Origin: JBPRGG01 sp051418075
Lineage (GTDB): Bacteria > Bacteroidota > Bacteroidia > Cytophagales > Cyclobacteriaceae
Reading direction: 5' to 3'
Length of the DNA stretch: 64,000 bases
NCBI GenBank assembly: GCA_051418075.1
Contig: JBPRGG010000005.1
Span: forward strand, 124,001 to 188,000
A program made the position numbers and the translations under genes. The notes under the pieces were generated by a model. The model saw nothing but the letters and a program-made list of their open reading frames with translations. It searched no databases and was not told the DNA's origin. Below, in pieces: positions 28,047 through 36,196 of the stretch (position 1 is the stretch's first letter; each line of letters starts with the position of its first letter).

Positions 28047-28493
28047 TCAAAACTGGCCCAACTCATCCACCCGGTCTCTTGCTACTGAATCCTGCAGGGT
28101 ATAACCTTCAGCCGCTTGTAATACCTCAATTTCGACTTTGGTTTCTCCTTCTTCAACGAAATTCAACTTTTCAGCGGCTGCTTTTGACAAGTCCAGGATC
28201 CGGTTTTGGGCATAAGGACCACGGTCATTGACAGTGACTTGAATTGATTGGTTATTCTCCAGGTTTGTTACCCTGATCTTTGTACCCAAAGGCAGGAATT
28301 TATGAGCAGCAGTCATGTCTTCGCTTTGATAGATCTCCCCACTGCTGGTTTCCTGTCCTTCAAAAGAATTGGCATAGTAGGAAGCATATCCGGTTTGGGA
28401 GTAGGGCTCTTCATCTTTTTTACAGGAGATCAGAAGTACAAAAAAAATTAAAATTATAAATTGGGAAAATCGAATGCGGTTTATAGGTATCAT
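28047..28493 (-). CDS. rlpA: RlpA-like lytic transglycosylase, lipoprotein
   Basis: Cell-wall enzyme of the double-psi beta-barrel type that cuts glycan strands lacking stem peptides. The 148-residue precursor has a lipoprotein signal ending in LLISC (Cys near residue 24), which should place it at the outer membrane. The barrel holds the conserved blocks GYASYYANSFEGQ, ETSSGEIYQ (Glu), TAAHKFLPLGT (His) and VTVNDRGPY (Asp), matching the residues needed in active RlpA. There is no C-terminal SPOR domain, so septal targeting as in E. coli is not expected. A lipoprotein gene lies 9 bases upstream on the same strand. Confidence 0.9.
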   Translation of the reverse strand: MIPINRIRFSQFIILIFFVLLISCKKDEEPYSQTGYASYYANSFEGQETSSGEIYQSEDMTAAHKFLPLGTKIRVTNLENNQSIQVTVNDRGPYAQNRILDLSKAAAEKLNFVEEGETKVEIEVLQAAEGYTLQDSVARDRVDELGQF

Positions 28494-28502
28494 ATCAGTC
28501 AG

Positions 28503-29045
28503 TTAAAATAGGTTGACCAGCCGGTAATAATCCAGCATGGTGGTCCTGAATCCTTCCAGGTTCTTTTTACTAGAAAAAACAGGAATTGAATCCTGATTGT
28601 TTCTCAGGTACAGGTATTCCTGGTCCAGAAGGGCGTTATAAATGTGTCGGCAGATCTCAAAATAGGATTCTTTATCCTGAAGCTGGAAGATTTTTTCCTG
28701 TATGCGATGAAGGGTATCCTGCTGCCCCAAAATAAGAGTATCCAGTTTATCCCATTGATTATTTAATTCCAGCACAATATAAGCTTCATCATTTTTCCAG
28801 TTATGAATAATAGCTGGTTGCAGAACCGGATCACTTTCATATAATTTTTTGAGCCGAAAAACATCAATATTTCCTAATGCTTCTTTTTTGTACTGCAACT
28901 GACGAACATTTCTGAAAAACAATACCGACGGGTCAGTAGTGTGAAAGCTGATCCGGGATTCTTCGATCTTTATCGCTTTATCCGGATTGCAGGAATAAAA
29001 AATGAAATTTAATGCTAAAAATGTAATGATAACACGGTTCAACAT
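28503..29045 (-). CDS. Hypothetical lipoprotein upstream of rlpA
   Basis: Not recognised. From the ATG at 29045 the product has 180 residues with a lipoprotein signal ending in FYSC (Cys near 19); the longer frame from 29105 would bury the signal, so the internal start is preferred. The body is helical, with a conserved-looking block FFRNVRQLQY and many Asp and Gln residues. It is nine bases from rlpA and probably co-transcribed with it, so a role in the cell envelope is plausible. Confidence 0.65.
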   Translation of the reverse strand: MLNRVIITFLALNFIFYSCNPDKAIKIEESRISFHTTDPSVLFFRNVRQLQYKKEALGNIDVFRLKKLYESDPVLQPAIIHNWKNDEAYIVLELNNQWDKLDTLILGQQDTLHRIQEKIFQLQDKESYFEICRHIYNALLDQEYLYLRNNQDSIPVFSSKKNLEGFRTTMLDYYRLVNLF

Positions 29046-29284
29046 ATTTTCTCCAACTGATCTTTTAATTTTTTTGTTAGCCATGGCACCCTTTTTTAAA
29101 TACATCGTTCATTCTTGCTGAAAATTTCATCACTGTGTGGAAAAAATCTACCTTAAAATAACTTCATCAAAAACAGATAATCGCCTTCTACAGTCTGCTA
29201 GGGATGGTTTCGGCATTTGGCATACTATTTATAAAGGTATAAGCAAATAAATTTTTTAATTATCAACCTTAAATTAAACTTATT

Positions 29285-29593
29285 ATGAAAAAGTTAGCAT
29301 TATTTTTCGCATTAACATTTTTTGGAGTAGTCTCATTCAATGCTTTCGCCAGCTTAAATGCTACTGAAATTGCAATAAATGCAGAAAACAAAGAAAAAGT
29401 AGAATCTGAGCAACTTCCTCAGGCCATTAAAGAAACACTGGGGCAAGATGAATATAAAGAATGGACTATTAAGGAAGCCTACAAAGTAACTGAAGAAAAT
29501 GAAACTTACTATGAGGTACATCTGAATAAAGATGAGCAAACTCAAAAAGTCAACTTTAGCCAGAATGGTGAAGTTAAACCGGCTAAGAGCTAA
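29285..29593 (+). CDS. PepSY-like small secreted protein
   Basis: A 102-residue protein with a signal peptide (about residues 1-22, ending in FNAFA). The mature part has the outline of one PepSY-like unit: a helix LPQAIKETLGQDEYKEWTI followed by strands with AYKVTEENETYYEVHL and a closing NFSQNGEV. Such small periplasmic proteins bind or inhibit others in known cases. The function here is unknown. It is a single-gene unit with its own terminator. Confidence 0.75.
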   Translation: MKKLALFFALTFFGVVSFNAFASLNATEIAINAENKEKVESEQLPQAIKETLGQDEYKEWTIKEAYKVTEENETYYEVHLNKDEQTQKVNFSQNGEVKPAKS

Positions 29594-29614
29594 TCTTTAA
29601 AAGACGAAAAAAGA

Positions 29615-29644
29615 AAACCCAGGCCTCGGTCTGGGTTTTTTTTT
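29615..29644 (+). terminator. Rho-independent terminator of the PepSY-like gene
   Basis: Stem AAACCCAG (29615-29622) pairs with CTGGGTTT (29631-29638) across an 8-base loop and is followed by an unbroken T run to 29644. It sits 21 bases after the stop codon. Confidence 0.88.
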
Positions 29645-30002
29645 ACAATAACTATTTATGGTTCTGTACAAATTTACAGTAATATAAAATATTAGTAATC
29701 AGTTTATATATTAAATGGATTTCAGGAATTATTATAAAATTGAATTTGTCTAAACCTTTTTGTATGGCTTTGGCTAAGGAAACCTTAAAACAACAATGAT
29801 AATAAAAACGTTTAAGCTGATTATAGGAAAGTAGTGACTTCCTATTTTATGCACAATTGCTATAATTATTATATGTTAATTGTGTTTTAGTTTCATAGTG
29901 ATCAAACCCGGGCCAGTGGTCCGGGTTTACTTTAATAATTAAGGTTCTTTTTTAATTGTGGGTAGGATTTTATAGATTTAGAGGTCAAAAATACAATTCC
30001 AG
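29645..30002. other. Gap with two hairpins, possible small RNA
   Basis: No coding frame was seen. Two hairpins occur in series. The first pairs TAGGAAAGT with ACTTCCTA at 29824-29844 with one bulge and is followed by four T. The second, at 29904-29928, is an almost perfect 11-bp stem (AAACCCGG/CCGGGTTT plus GCC with GGU) with a three-base loop, followed by TTTACTTT. Nothing upstream on the same strand needs a terminator after the one at 29615-29644, so a short RNA ending at the second hairpin is possible. Confidence 0.3.
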
Positions 30003-30662
30003 ATGAAAAAAAAGTTGATCGCCATTGTGGGTAGTGGGCCGGGGGTAAGCCTTTCAATAGCAGAAAAATTCGGTAGCCATGGATTTCAGATCGCCCTGAT
30101 CGCCAGAAATGAAAGTGCGCTGCAGAAGATGAGTGAAAAATTACATAACAAAGGTTACAAGGCTTCTTTTTATGTTGCCGATGTGGCATCAGAAGAAGCA
30201 ATAAAAACAACTTTTCAACAGATTTATCAGGAGCATGAATTTATTGATGTATTGTGCTACAATGCTGCCACCCCCTCTCAGGCAAAACCTTCTGAACTTA
30301 CCAGCCAGTCTATGATCAACGATTTCAGGGTAAATGTAGTTGGGGCTTTACTGTCGGCCCAACAGGTTATGGAATCCATGAAAAGCAAGCAAAGAGGCAC
30401 CATTTTATTTACAGGAGGAGGATTGGCCCTCAGACCCTATTATGAATACAGCTCTTTGGCCATTGGCAAAGCAGGCATCCGCAACCTCACCTTTTCCCTG
30501 GCCCAGGAGTTGCATGGTTTTGGTATCAGGGTAGGAACTGTTACCATCAGAGGTATTGTAGAGAAAGGCACCAAATTTGATCCCGGTCTTATAGCTGAAA
30601 AGTTCTGGAAGTTACATTCCAACAGACGTAATAAGCATGAAATAGAAATTGTTTTCGAATAG
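30003..30662 (+). CDS. SDR family oxidoreductase with altered active site
   Basis: Short-chain dehydrogenase-like Rossmann protein of 219 residues. The glycine-rich motif is the less common VGSGPGVSLSIAEKFG, the cofactor-specificity region reads LIARNESAL, the NAA segment is at 87-89 (YNAAT) and the fold-stabilising Asn is at 111. The catalytic YxxxK does not occur: the Lys is at 156 (AIGKAG) but the position four before it is Leu152, not Tyr. The protein is also shorter than the usual 240-260 residues. It may still bind NAD(P) but standard proton transfer is unlikely. It is alone on its strand. Confidence 0.78.
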   Translation: MKKKLIAIVGSGPGVSLSIAEKFGSHGFQIALIARNESALQKMSEKLHNKGYKASFYVADVASEEAIKTTFQQIYQEHEFIDVLCYNAATPSQAKPSELTSQSMINDFRVNVVGALLSAQQVMESMKSKQRGTILFTGGGLALRPYYEYSSLAIGKAGIRNLTFSLAQELHGFGIRVGTVTIRGIVEKGTKFDPGLIAEKFWKLHSNRRNKHEIEIVFE

Positions 30663-30799
30663 CTTAAAAACCGGATATTCGAAAACATTTGGCCAATAAA
30701 GACCTTTTTTGCCTCATTAAATGTTTTATTCCTTTCAGCGAATCAATTTGATGATTCAAAGTCATTCTTAGGCATTTATTCAGTCAGATTTGCTCTGAT

Positions 30800-31003
30800 T
30801 CAGCAGGGAATAAATGGCTGAAAATCCTGATCTCCCCATCCTTTTTCGTTGCTCATAGCATATAATTCCTTGACCAGGTTAGTGATGGGTAAGCCTTTTG
30901 AAGTTCAAAAGCACTACGATCGATCAATTCAAAGTCACGATAATAAATGTGAGGCCATTCTGGAGCCCATTAATCCTAATCCTATAAATGAAATTTTTTG
31001 CAT
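30800..31003 (-). pseudogene. Internally deleted 3-hydroxyisobutyrate dehydrogenase-type pseudogene
   Basis: On the minus strand an ATG at 31003 opens a Rossmann N-terminus ISFIGLGLMGSRMASHLL, which is the signature start of the hydroxyisobutyrate dehydrogenase/NAD(P)-oxidoreductase family, and it stops after 22 codons. Straight after it, in shifted frames, come DFELIDRSAFELQK and then KGLPITNLVKELYAMSNEKG..GDQDFQ, which matches the end of the same family, with a stop at 30800-30802. About 220 middle codons of a normal protein of about 290 are missing. The gene therefore lost its centre and then gained frameshifts, one at the run CAAAAGG. Remnant on the minus strand only. Confidence 0.8.
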
Positions 31004-31336
31004 ATCTGAATTATTTTTAGCTCATATAATAAACTGCTATAATAATTATCTGATTATTTAAACCTTCAAATTGCAAGGCAAAAATTAATTTATGCCATAC
31101 ATTTATAAAATTCAGATCTAATTTTAACCGGCACTACTCAGGTTTATCAAATTATGAAAGAATCTATGATTTTTTTAAGACTTGTCAGCCTGGTTAACAT
31201 ACTCAAAATTAATCAGTTAAATTTAATAATATAGAATAATTTTCCCGATATTAGTAGAAAAGGGTTGTGTGAATATTGCATTTTTATCCTGGTTAGGCCA
31301 CCTGGTTTTACAGTTTTTTTAAATATTTTAAAGTTA

Positions 31337-31945
31337 ATGCTTGTACTTCTTAAAATTTCCATTGGTAGATTTAAGCCTGAGTCAGGTAAGGCATTGAATT
31401 ATTTTTTGTGGTTTTTGGCCCTGGTATTTTGCTTTAGCTGTGAAACCAGGTTGGAGGTTTATCCATCATGTCCGGTTGATTTCAGAATTGAAAAAAACAG
31501 CAAGCATCAATTAAAAGGTAGTTGGAAACTTATAGGAATGCAAAGTGAAGGCTCTTCCATAGATTATCCACCATGTCAGGGGTACAATGTCAATGAAAGT
31601 CAGGAATTGTTTATTTGGTTTGCAGATAGTGTGGAGGTTCCTATGACTATCCATGAGGAAAAACCAACTTATTATTTAAGCGGAAAAGCACCGGTGAATA
31701 GTTTCAGTGCCCGTTATACCTACGATAAATTCAATAACCTTACCATAAGCAATCTTTATACTACCCTTGTTGGCGGTGGTGAAAGTTTTAACAATTTTGA
31801 AAAAAGATATTACAATGCCCTTGAAAGTGCTTTCAGGTACAAGATTTCTGACAATATGCTGATTATTTTTTATGGTTCAAAAGGGAAAATATTGTATATA
31901 GCCCAATCCAGCTCTAAAGTAAGCCATCAAAATCAATTAAATTGA
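31337..31945 (+). CDS. META/HslJ-like lipoprotein
   Basis: Hypothetical protein of about 202 residues from the ATG at 31337. It carries a lipoprotein signal ending in FCFSC. The mature part resembles a META (HslJ-like) domain: LKGSWKLIG, then strands and the pattern NSFSARYTYDKFNNLTISNL, a helix FEKRYYNALESAF and a last strand NMLIIFYGSKGKILYI. META-domain proteins are small periplasmic or outer-membrane proteins tied to stress responses; the exact role here is unknown. The GTG at 31265 would add 24 residues before the signal and is unlikely. Confidence 0.65.
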   Translation: MLVLLKISIGRFKPESGKALNYFLWFLALVFCFSCETRLEVYPSCPVDFRIEKNSKHQLKGSWKLIGMQSEGSSIDYPPCQGYNVNESQELFIWFADSVEVPMTIHEEKPTYYLSGKAPVNSFSARYTYDKFNNLTISNLYTTLVGGGESFNNFEKRYYNALESAFRYKISDNMLIIFYGSKGKILYIAQSSSKVSHQNQLN

Positions 31946-32099
31946 TATCTGTATTCTAAGTCCCCATCCATTTTTCTTATTTTAGGATATTTTTTGATGG
32001 GTTCAACTTAGGCTATATTAATTCAGTGCAACAAAATATAAATTATTATCAAAATCTTGTAATGGATAAGATAATGATAACCTGAATCTTTGCCCTAAA

Positions 32100-32594
32100 A
32101 TGAATATTGGATTAATGTTTAGGAAAAGAAGGTATAAGCATTGCCGGGAATTTGTATTTGATTTTAAATTCCTGATCAGGCAAAGGAAAGAATTACGAAA
32201 ATTACAAAAGGGTCATCTGATATCACCGGAATTTCGTCAGCGCTTGCTAATGGCAGTTACAGTAGTAAATGGCTGCCGGTATTGCACCTATTACCACTCG
32301 CGGGAAGCTTTAAAGGCCGGTTTAAGGGCAGAAGAACTGCAAAAAATGCTTCAGGGGGACTTACACAACAGCCCTTCGGAAGAATTGCCGGCCTTGCTAT
32401 TCGCCCAACATTGGGCAGAACAGGAAGGGCGAGCCGATCCGGAATTGGAAACTCAATTAAAAAAGGATTACGGAAATCAAACTTATAATGCCATCCTGCT
32501 GGCTTTAAAAATGATACGGTTTGGAAATCTTTCCGGCAATAGTTTTGACTATTTTCTCTATAGGATTTCAGGAGGCAAATGGGGAATTAGTTAA
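32100..32594 (+). CDS. Carboxymuconolactone decarboxylase/AhpD-like protein
   Basis: AhpD-like helical protein of 164 residues with the redox motif NGCRYCTYYHSREA (Cys59, Cys62, His66), the CxxC..H site used in peroxidase-linked thiol chemistry. A helical hairpin follows (AGLRAEELQKML). The N-terminal basic region is an extension of about 35 residues. The match is to the family rather than to true AhpD, so either antioxidant or unrelated decarboxylase-type roles are open. It stands between two lipoprotein genes without tight coupling. Confidence 0.82.
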   Translation: MNIGLMFRKRRYKHCREFVFDFKFLIRQRKELRKLQKGHLISPEFRQRLLMAVTVVNGCRYCTYYHSREALKAGLRAEELQKMLQGDLHNSPSEELPALLFAQHWAEQEGRADPELETQLKKDYGNQTYNAILLALKMIRFGNLSGNSFDYFLYRISGGKWGIS

Positions 32595-32821
32595 ATCATA
32601 GCCTGTTTTAGGCCTGTCTTTTATTCAATAGAGATTCGGCTTTCCCTCATTTTTTTTGAAAGGTTCCAATAAAAATTTTTTATAGGGTATAAATAGCCTG
32701 AAAATGCTGTAAAAACATCCTTCTCATGAAGATTTTGGCTTAGTTAATAGGATGGGCCCAAAAAAAAACTTATTTTAATAATATCTTTTTTTAAACCAGT
32801 AATTTTTAATGTTCAACACCT

Positions 32822-33547
32822 ATGAAAGATATTATTTTTTCATGCATAATCCTTTTGGGATTATGCACTTGTAAATCCGATACATCTAATCAACAACAGC
32901 AATCCCAGGACCAGATTTCGTCAGATCCAGGGGAAACTACATTAAAAATTGAAGAGTCCGCTGATTTGCTTTTTGAAAATAAGTATGCCAAAGTGCTGAA
33001 GGTGATCCTCAAACCCGGCCAAAAACAACCGGAGCATTATGGATCGATGCGCCTTATTTATCCGCTTAATGATTATACCATTCAGTGGATGGAGGCAGGT
33101 AGTGACCAGGGAAACAAACAATGGGACCAGGGAGAAGTGCATTTTCACCAGGCTGGTCTTCACGCGGCCCAGAATATTGGCTCCAATTCAGCACAATGGC
33201 TGGTATTCGAAAGAAAAACAGATAATCTGCCCCAGGTAGATTTGAGAATGGAAGAAAATGATATTGCTTCCATCCCGGGTAATTATGCCAGCCTCTTATT
33301 TGAAAATGAATTTTTTAAACTCATGAAGGTTGTTATACCTCCCGGAACAGAAGTACCGGAACACTCAGGGATCAACCGGATTATCTATTCCCTGAATGAT
33401 TATACCCTAGATTTCCAATCAGAAGGGGAAGATATTACCGAAAAATCTTTGCAGGAGGGCCAGGTACACTGGCATAATAGCTCACGACATGCTTTAAAAA
33501 ATACCGGCCAGACTTCGGCTGAATATCTGGTAGTTGCTTTTAAGTAA
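32822..33547 (+). CDS. Tandem cupin lipoprotein
   Basis: Secreted protein of 241 residues with a lipoprotein signal ending near Cys19 (LGLCTC). The mature part has two copies of one cupin module: LLFENKYAKVLKV..PGQKQPEHYGSM..LNDYTI..EVHFHQ and LLFENEFFKLMKV..PGTEVPEHSGIN..LNDYTL..QVHWHN. Each has a His in PEH and a His pair in HFH or HWH, typical metal-binding positions of a cupin. It is therefore a bicupin made by duplication. No enzyme activity can be assigned. It sits between the AhpD-like gene and the convergent hypB gene. Confidence 0.75.
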   Translation: MKDIIFSCIILLGLCTCKSDTSNQQQQSQDQISSDPGETTLKIEESADLLFENKYAKVLKVILKPGQKQPEHYGSMRLIYPLNDYTIQWMEAGSDQGNKQWDQGEVHFHQAGLHAAQNIGSNSAQWLVFERKTDNLPQVDLRMEENDIASIPGNYASLLFENEFFKLMKVVIPPGTEVPEHSGINRIIYSLNDYTLDFQSEGEDITEKSLQEGQVHWHNSSRHALKNTGQTSAEYLVVAFK

Positions 33548-33639
33548 TTCACGAATCTTTTCGGACCATCATTATTTCTTATTTGTTGATGTTGTCAGAC
33601 TCAAAAGGACATAATTAAACAGGTAAGGAAAATAAAAAG

Positions 33640-34473
33640 TTAGCCTGGCATTTTCAACTTCAGCCAATCATACCATTGGCTGAACCCCTGGCCGGTTTTG
33701 CAGGATAATTCAATGATTTCCAACTCAGGGTTGACCTGTAATGTATAAGAACGGGCCCGGTCCATATTAAAATCAACATGAGGAGCCAGATCCGTTTTAT
33801 TGATGATACATAGGTGAGAAGATTGAAACATGTACGGGTACTTTAAAGGTTTATCTTCTCCTTCGGTCACGCTCATGATTATTACTCGAAAGGCTTCACC
33901 CAGATCAAATAAGGAAGGACAAACCAGGTTCCCAACATTTTCTATCATCAGAAGGGTGCCTGGTTCCGGATCCAGCTTTTTCACCGCTTGATGCACCATT
34001 TGAGCATCGAGGTGGCAGACTGTACCAGTATTGATCTGGACCACCGGAGCGCCGGCTGATTTGATCCTTTCTGCATCATTCATGGTTTGCTGATCGCCTT
34101 CGATGACATAAAGCTTAAATTGTTGATTCATTTCTTTGATGGTCCTTTCCAATAGACTGGTTTTCCCGGAGCCGGGAGAGCTTACCAGGTTGAGGGCCAG
34201 CATATTTTTAGCCTCAAAATAACCCCTGTTTCGTTGGGCTAATAAGTTATTTTTGTGTAAAATATCCTGTTCCACCAAGATGGTCTTGTCTGTAGGGTCA
34301 GGCTTATTTGTTTGGAGGCCTGGTTTATGACCATTTTCCTCATGATGGTGATGATGATGACCCACCGGGTGAAAAATTTTGCCGGATATCTGATTTAAAT
34401 TTAATGATAATGCTTCCGGTTTAGTGATTAGAATTTTTTGATCCGGTTGCCCACAGCCGCAGGTACTACACAT
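33640..34473 (-). CDS. hypB: Hydrogenase nickel-incorporation GTPase HypB
   Basis: GTPase that loads nickel into the [NiFe] hydrogenase large subunit. The 277-residue product shows the N-terminal CSTCGCG site (Cys2, Cys5, Cys7), a His-rich nickel store (HHHHHH at about 39-44), a P-loop SSPGSGKTSLLE (98-108), the metal-site block NTGTVCHLDA with Cys153 and His154, a further conserved Cys185 and the NKTD GTP motif (225-228). It acts with HypA, encoded 110 bases upstream on the same strand. hypC, hypD, hypE and hypF are not in the window. It faces away from the hox operon that supplies its client. Confidence 0.96.
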   Translation of the reverse strand: MCSTCGCGQPDQKILITKPEALSLNLNQISGKIFHPVGHHHHHHEENGHKPGLQTNKPDPTDKTILVEQDILHKNNLLAQRNRGYFEAKNMLALNLVSSPGSGKTSLLERTIKEMNQQFKLYVIEGDQQTMNDAERIKSAGAPVVQINTGTVCHLDAQMVHQAVKKLDPEPGTLLMIENVGNLVCPSLFDLGEAFRVIIMSVTEGEDKPLKYPYMFQSSHLCIINKTDLAPHVDFNMDRARSYTLQVNPELEIIELSCKTGQGFSQWYDWLKLKMPG

Positions 34474-34583
34474 AATTTTTGCAGGTTTATATGATTAAAA
34501 TGCTTACCTAAATATAATAAATTATCCTGAATTACAGAAGTAATTTTTAGATTTTAGCCGTGTGTTTCAGCCGGTTGCGGCAT

Positions 34584-34922
34584 TTACAATGCTAATTTTG
34601 ACACTTTAAGTTCCTTTCCGGCAATAACGTCATTATTAAAGGCACTGCAGGAGGGGCAAATACTGAAAAGGTCATCAGGACGATACATGGCGGCACAAGC
34701 CCGGCATTTGGTTTGAGCCGGCACAACCAGGATTTTTATGTGGGCCTGTTCTAATACACTATCTTTTATCGCACTGTCCAGGGCAAATTGCAGGGCTTCC
34801 GGTACTACCCCGGATACTTCGCCAACTTCCAGTTCAATTTCAGAAAATGATTGTACCTCATTCAATTTAGCCTGTTCTTCAGCTATTTCAATGATGTTGA
34901 GGGCTATGGTCATTTCATGCAT
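34584..34922 (-). CDS. hypA: Hydrogenase nickel-delivery chaperone HypA
   Basis: Small chaperone of 112 residues that carries nickel to the hydrogenase large subunit together with HypB. The N-terminus starts MHEMTIALNI, where the Met-His pair holds nickel. The zinc site is built from two CxxC pairs, CRAC and CPSC, at about residues 72-93. The length matches the family. The gene lies just upstream of hypB in the same direction and is divergent from the CBS-domain gene. Confidence 0.95.
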   Translation of the reverse strand: MHEMTIALNIIEIAEEQAKLNEVQSFSEIELEVGEVSGVVPEALQFALDSAIKDSVLEQAHIKILVVPAQTKCRACAAMYRPDDLFSICPSCSAFNNDVIAGKELKVSKLAL

Positions 34923-35023
34923 TTTGGTTGTGCAAAGTTTTTACTTTAAGATAAAAATGGTTATATTGAATTAACATCAATTTTTTTGAATTATATATTT
35001 TTTTAACCTAAAATAAAGGCAAA

Positions 35024-35479
35024 ATGATCACTGTCAAAGATTTATTAAAAGAAAAAGGAAACCAGGTCTATTCCATTCATCCTGAAACTACTGTTTTTGA
35101 CGCGCTTACCATAATGGCAGAGAAAGAAGTAGGGGCCCTGGTGGTTATTAAAGACCAGCAGGTAGTGGGTATGTTTTCAGAAAGGGATTATGCCCGCAAG
35201 ATCGTACTCAAAGGAAAATCTTCCAAAGCATCTCCGGTAGGGGAGCTAATGTCGGTACGGGTATTTTTTATTAAGCCAGGAAAATCCATTCAGGATTGTA
35301 TGGTCCTGATGACTGAAAAAAAAATCAGGCACCTGCCGGTAATGGATAATGGGCAGCTGTTAGGCCTGGTATCTATTGGTGATGTAGTCAATAAGATCAT
35401 TCAGGAGCAAAGGTCGACCATCAAAGACCTGGAAAACTACATTGTGGGGGGCTATGGTTCTTCCTCTGTGATTATTTAG
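35024..35479 (+). CDS. CBS domain-containing protein
   Basis: Stand-alone protein of 151 residues made of two CBS domains: the first around VFDALTIMAEKEVGALVVIKDQQVVGMFSERDYARK, the second around SIQDCMVLMTEKKIRHLPVMDNGQLLGLVSIGDV. Such pairs bind adenosine nucleotides and report on energy state; the partner is unknown. It lies between the divergent hypA and the hox operon, with a 717-base gap before hoxF, so the location does not prove a link to hydrogenase. Confidence 0.9.
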   Translation: MITVKDLLKEKGNQVYSIHPETTVFDALTIMAEKEVGALVVIKDQQVVGMFSERDYARKIVLKGKSSKASPVGELMSVRVFFIKPGKSIQDCMVLMTEKKIRHLPVMDNGQLLGLVSIGDVVNKIIQEQRSTIKDLENYIVGGYGSSSVII

Positions 35480-36196
35480 CACCGGGCCCATAATCCAAAA
35501 TAGCAGAGCAAGCAATTGCCATAATAGTTCTGTAGAAAAGACGAATTTGATCTGGTCTTAATATAATTTCAAATTGGGTGAATTAAGTGTTAATGACCAG
35601 AATAACAGCAGTTTGCTGGCTTTCAGAGCCAGCAAAGTCAATCCTATGCTACATATATCTTTCATGATTACCGTAAAAATATTAAGAAAAATAATTAGAA
35701 TATACCAATGGATGGAAGCTTGCTCTGAGGATGCTTCAACCAGTTAATGATCAGGGTTTTAAAAAAAACACAAGTGATAAGGAATTTTATTGATTTTTAA
35801 ATATTTCCCGCTTTTTAAAACAAGTAGCCTGATTCCAATCGGACAGAAACCTTTATAAAAAGATGAGATGCAACAAGAAAATTATAGAAATATATTTCCA
35901 AAATTATTAATATGTAGCTAAAGTAAATTTTCCAGGAACAGTCTCGTCGAAACCATTAATTAAAATAATAATAATTCAAAAATATATACATTTACTAAGA
36001 ATATAAACCTGCCTGTCGCTTTTTATTAAAATAATAAAATATAGTTGAAGGCAATTTGAAAAAGCTATTAAAGGATGCTGTTATGTATTATTTTGATGTT
36101 ATTTATAATAATTATTAATTAAAAATAAGTGTAGTTTTTGATTTTATTACCTATTAAATTTAAGAAAAAGCTTCATAAACCAAAATAACTGCCATT
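35480..36196. other. Long noncoding gap upstream of the hox operon
   Basis: No coding region was found except a 27-codon frame at 35663-35746 (ITVKILRKIIRIYQW..) that is probably chance. A perfect 10-bp hairpin TTTGCTGGCT/AGCCAGCAAA (35612-35621 with 35627-35636, 5-base loop) stands without a T run. The last 250 bases are very AT-rich and should contain the hydrogenase promoter; I could not single out a consensus pair. The length suggests upstream control sites. Confidence 0.5.

Noticed and set aside
30849..31061. Plus-strand ORF of 70 codons
   Set aside because: It overlaps the dehydrogenase-type pseudogene on the other strand, where family motifs are evident; the plus frame shows none.
34321..34380. 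GATGATGGTGATGATGATGA repeat, at first sight a microsatellite
   Set aside because: It encodes the His-rich nickel store of HypB in frame, a known feature of the protein.
35663..35746. 27-codon ORF in the gap before the hox operon
   Set aside because: Short, no signal or motif, in a very AT-rich region where such frames arise by chance.
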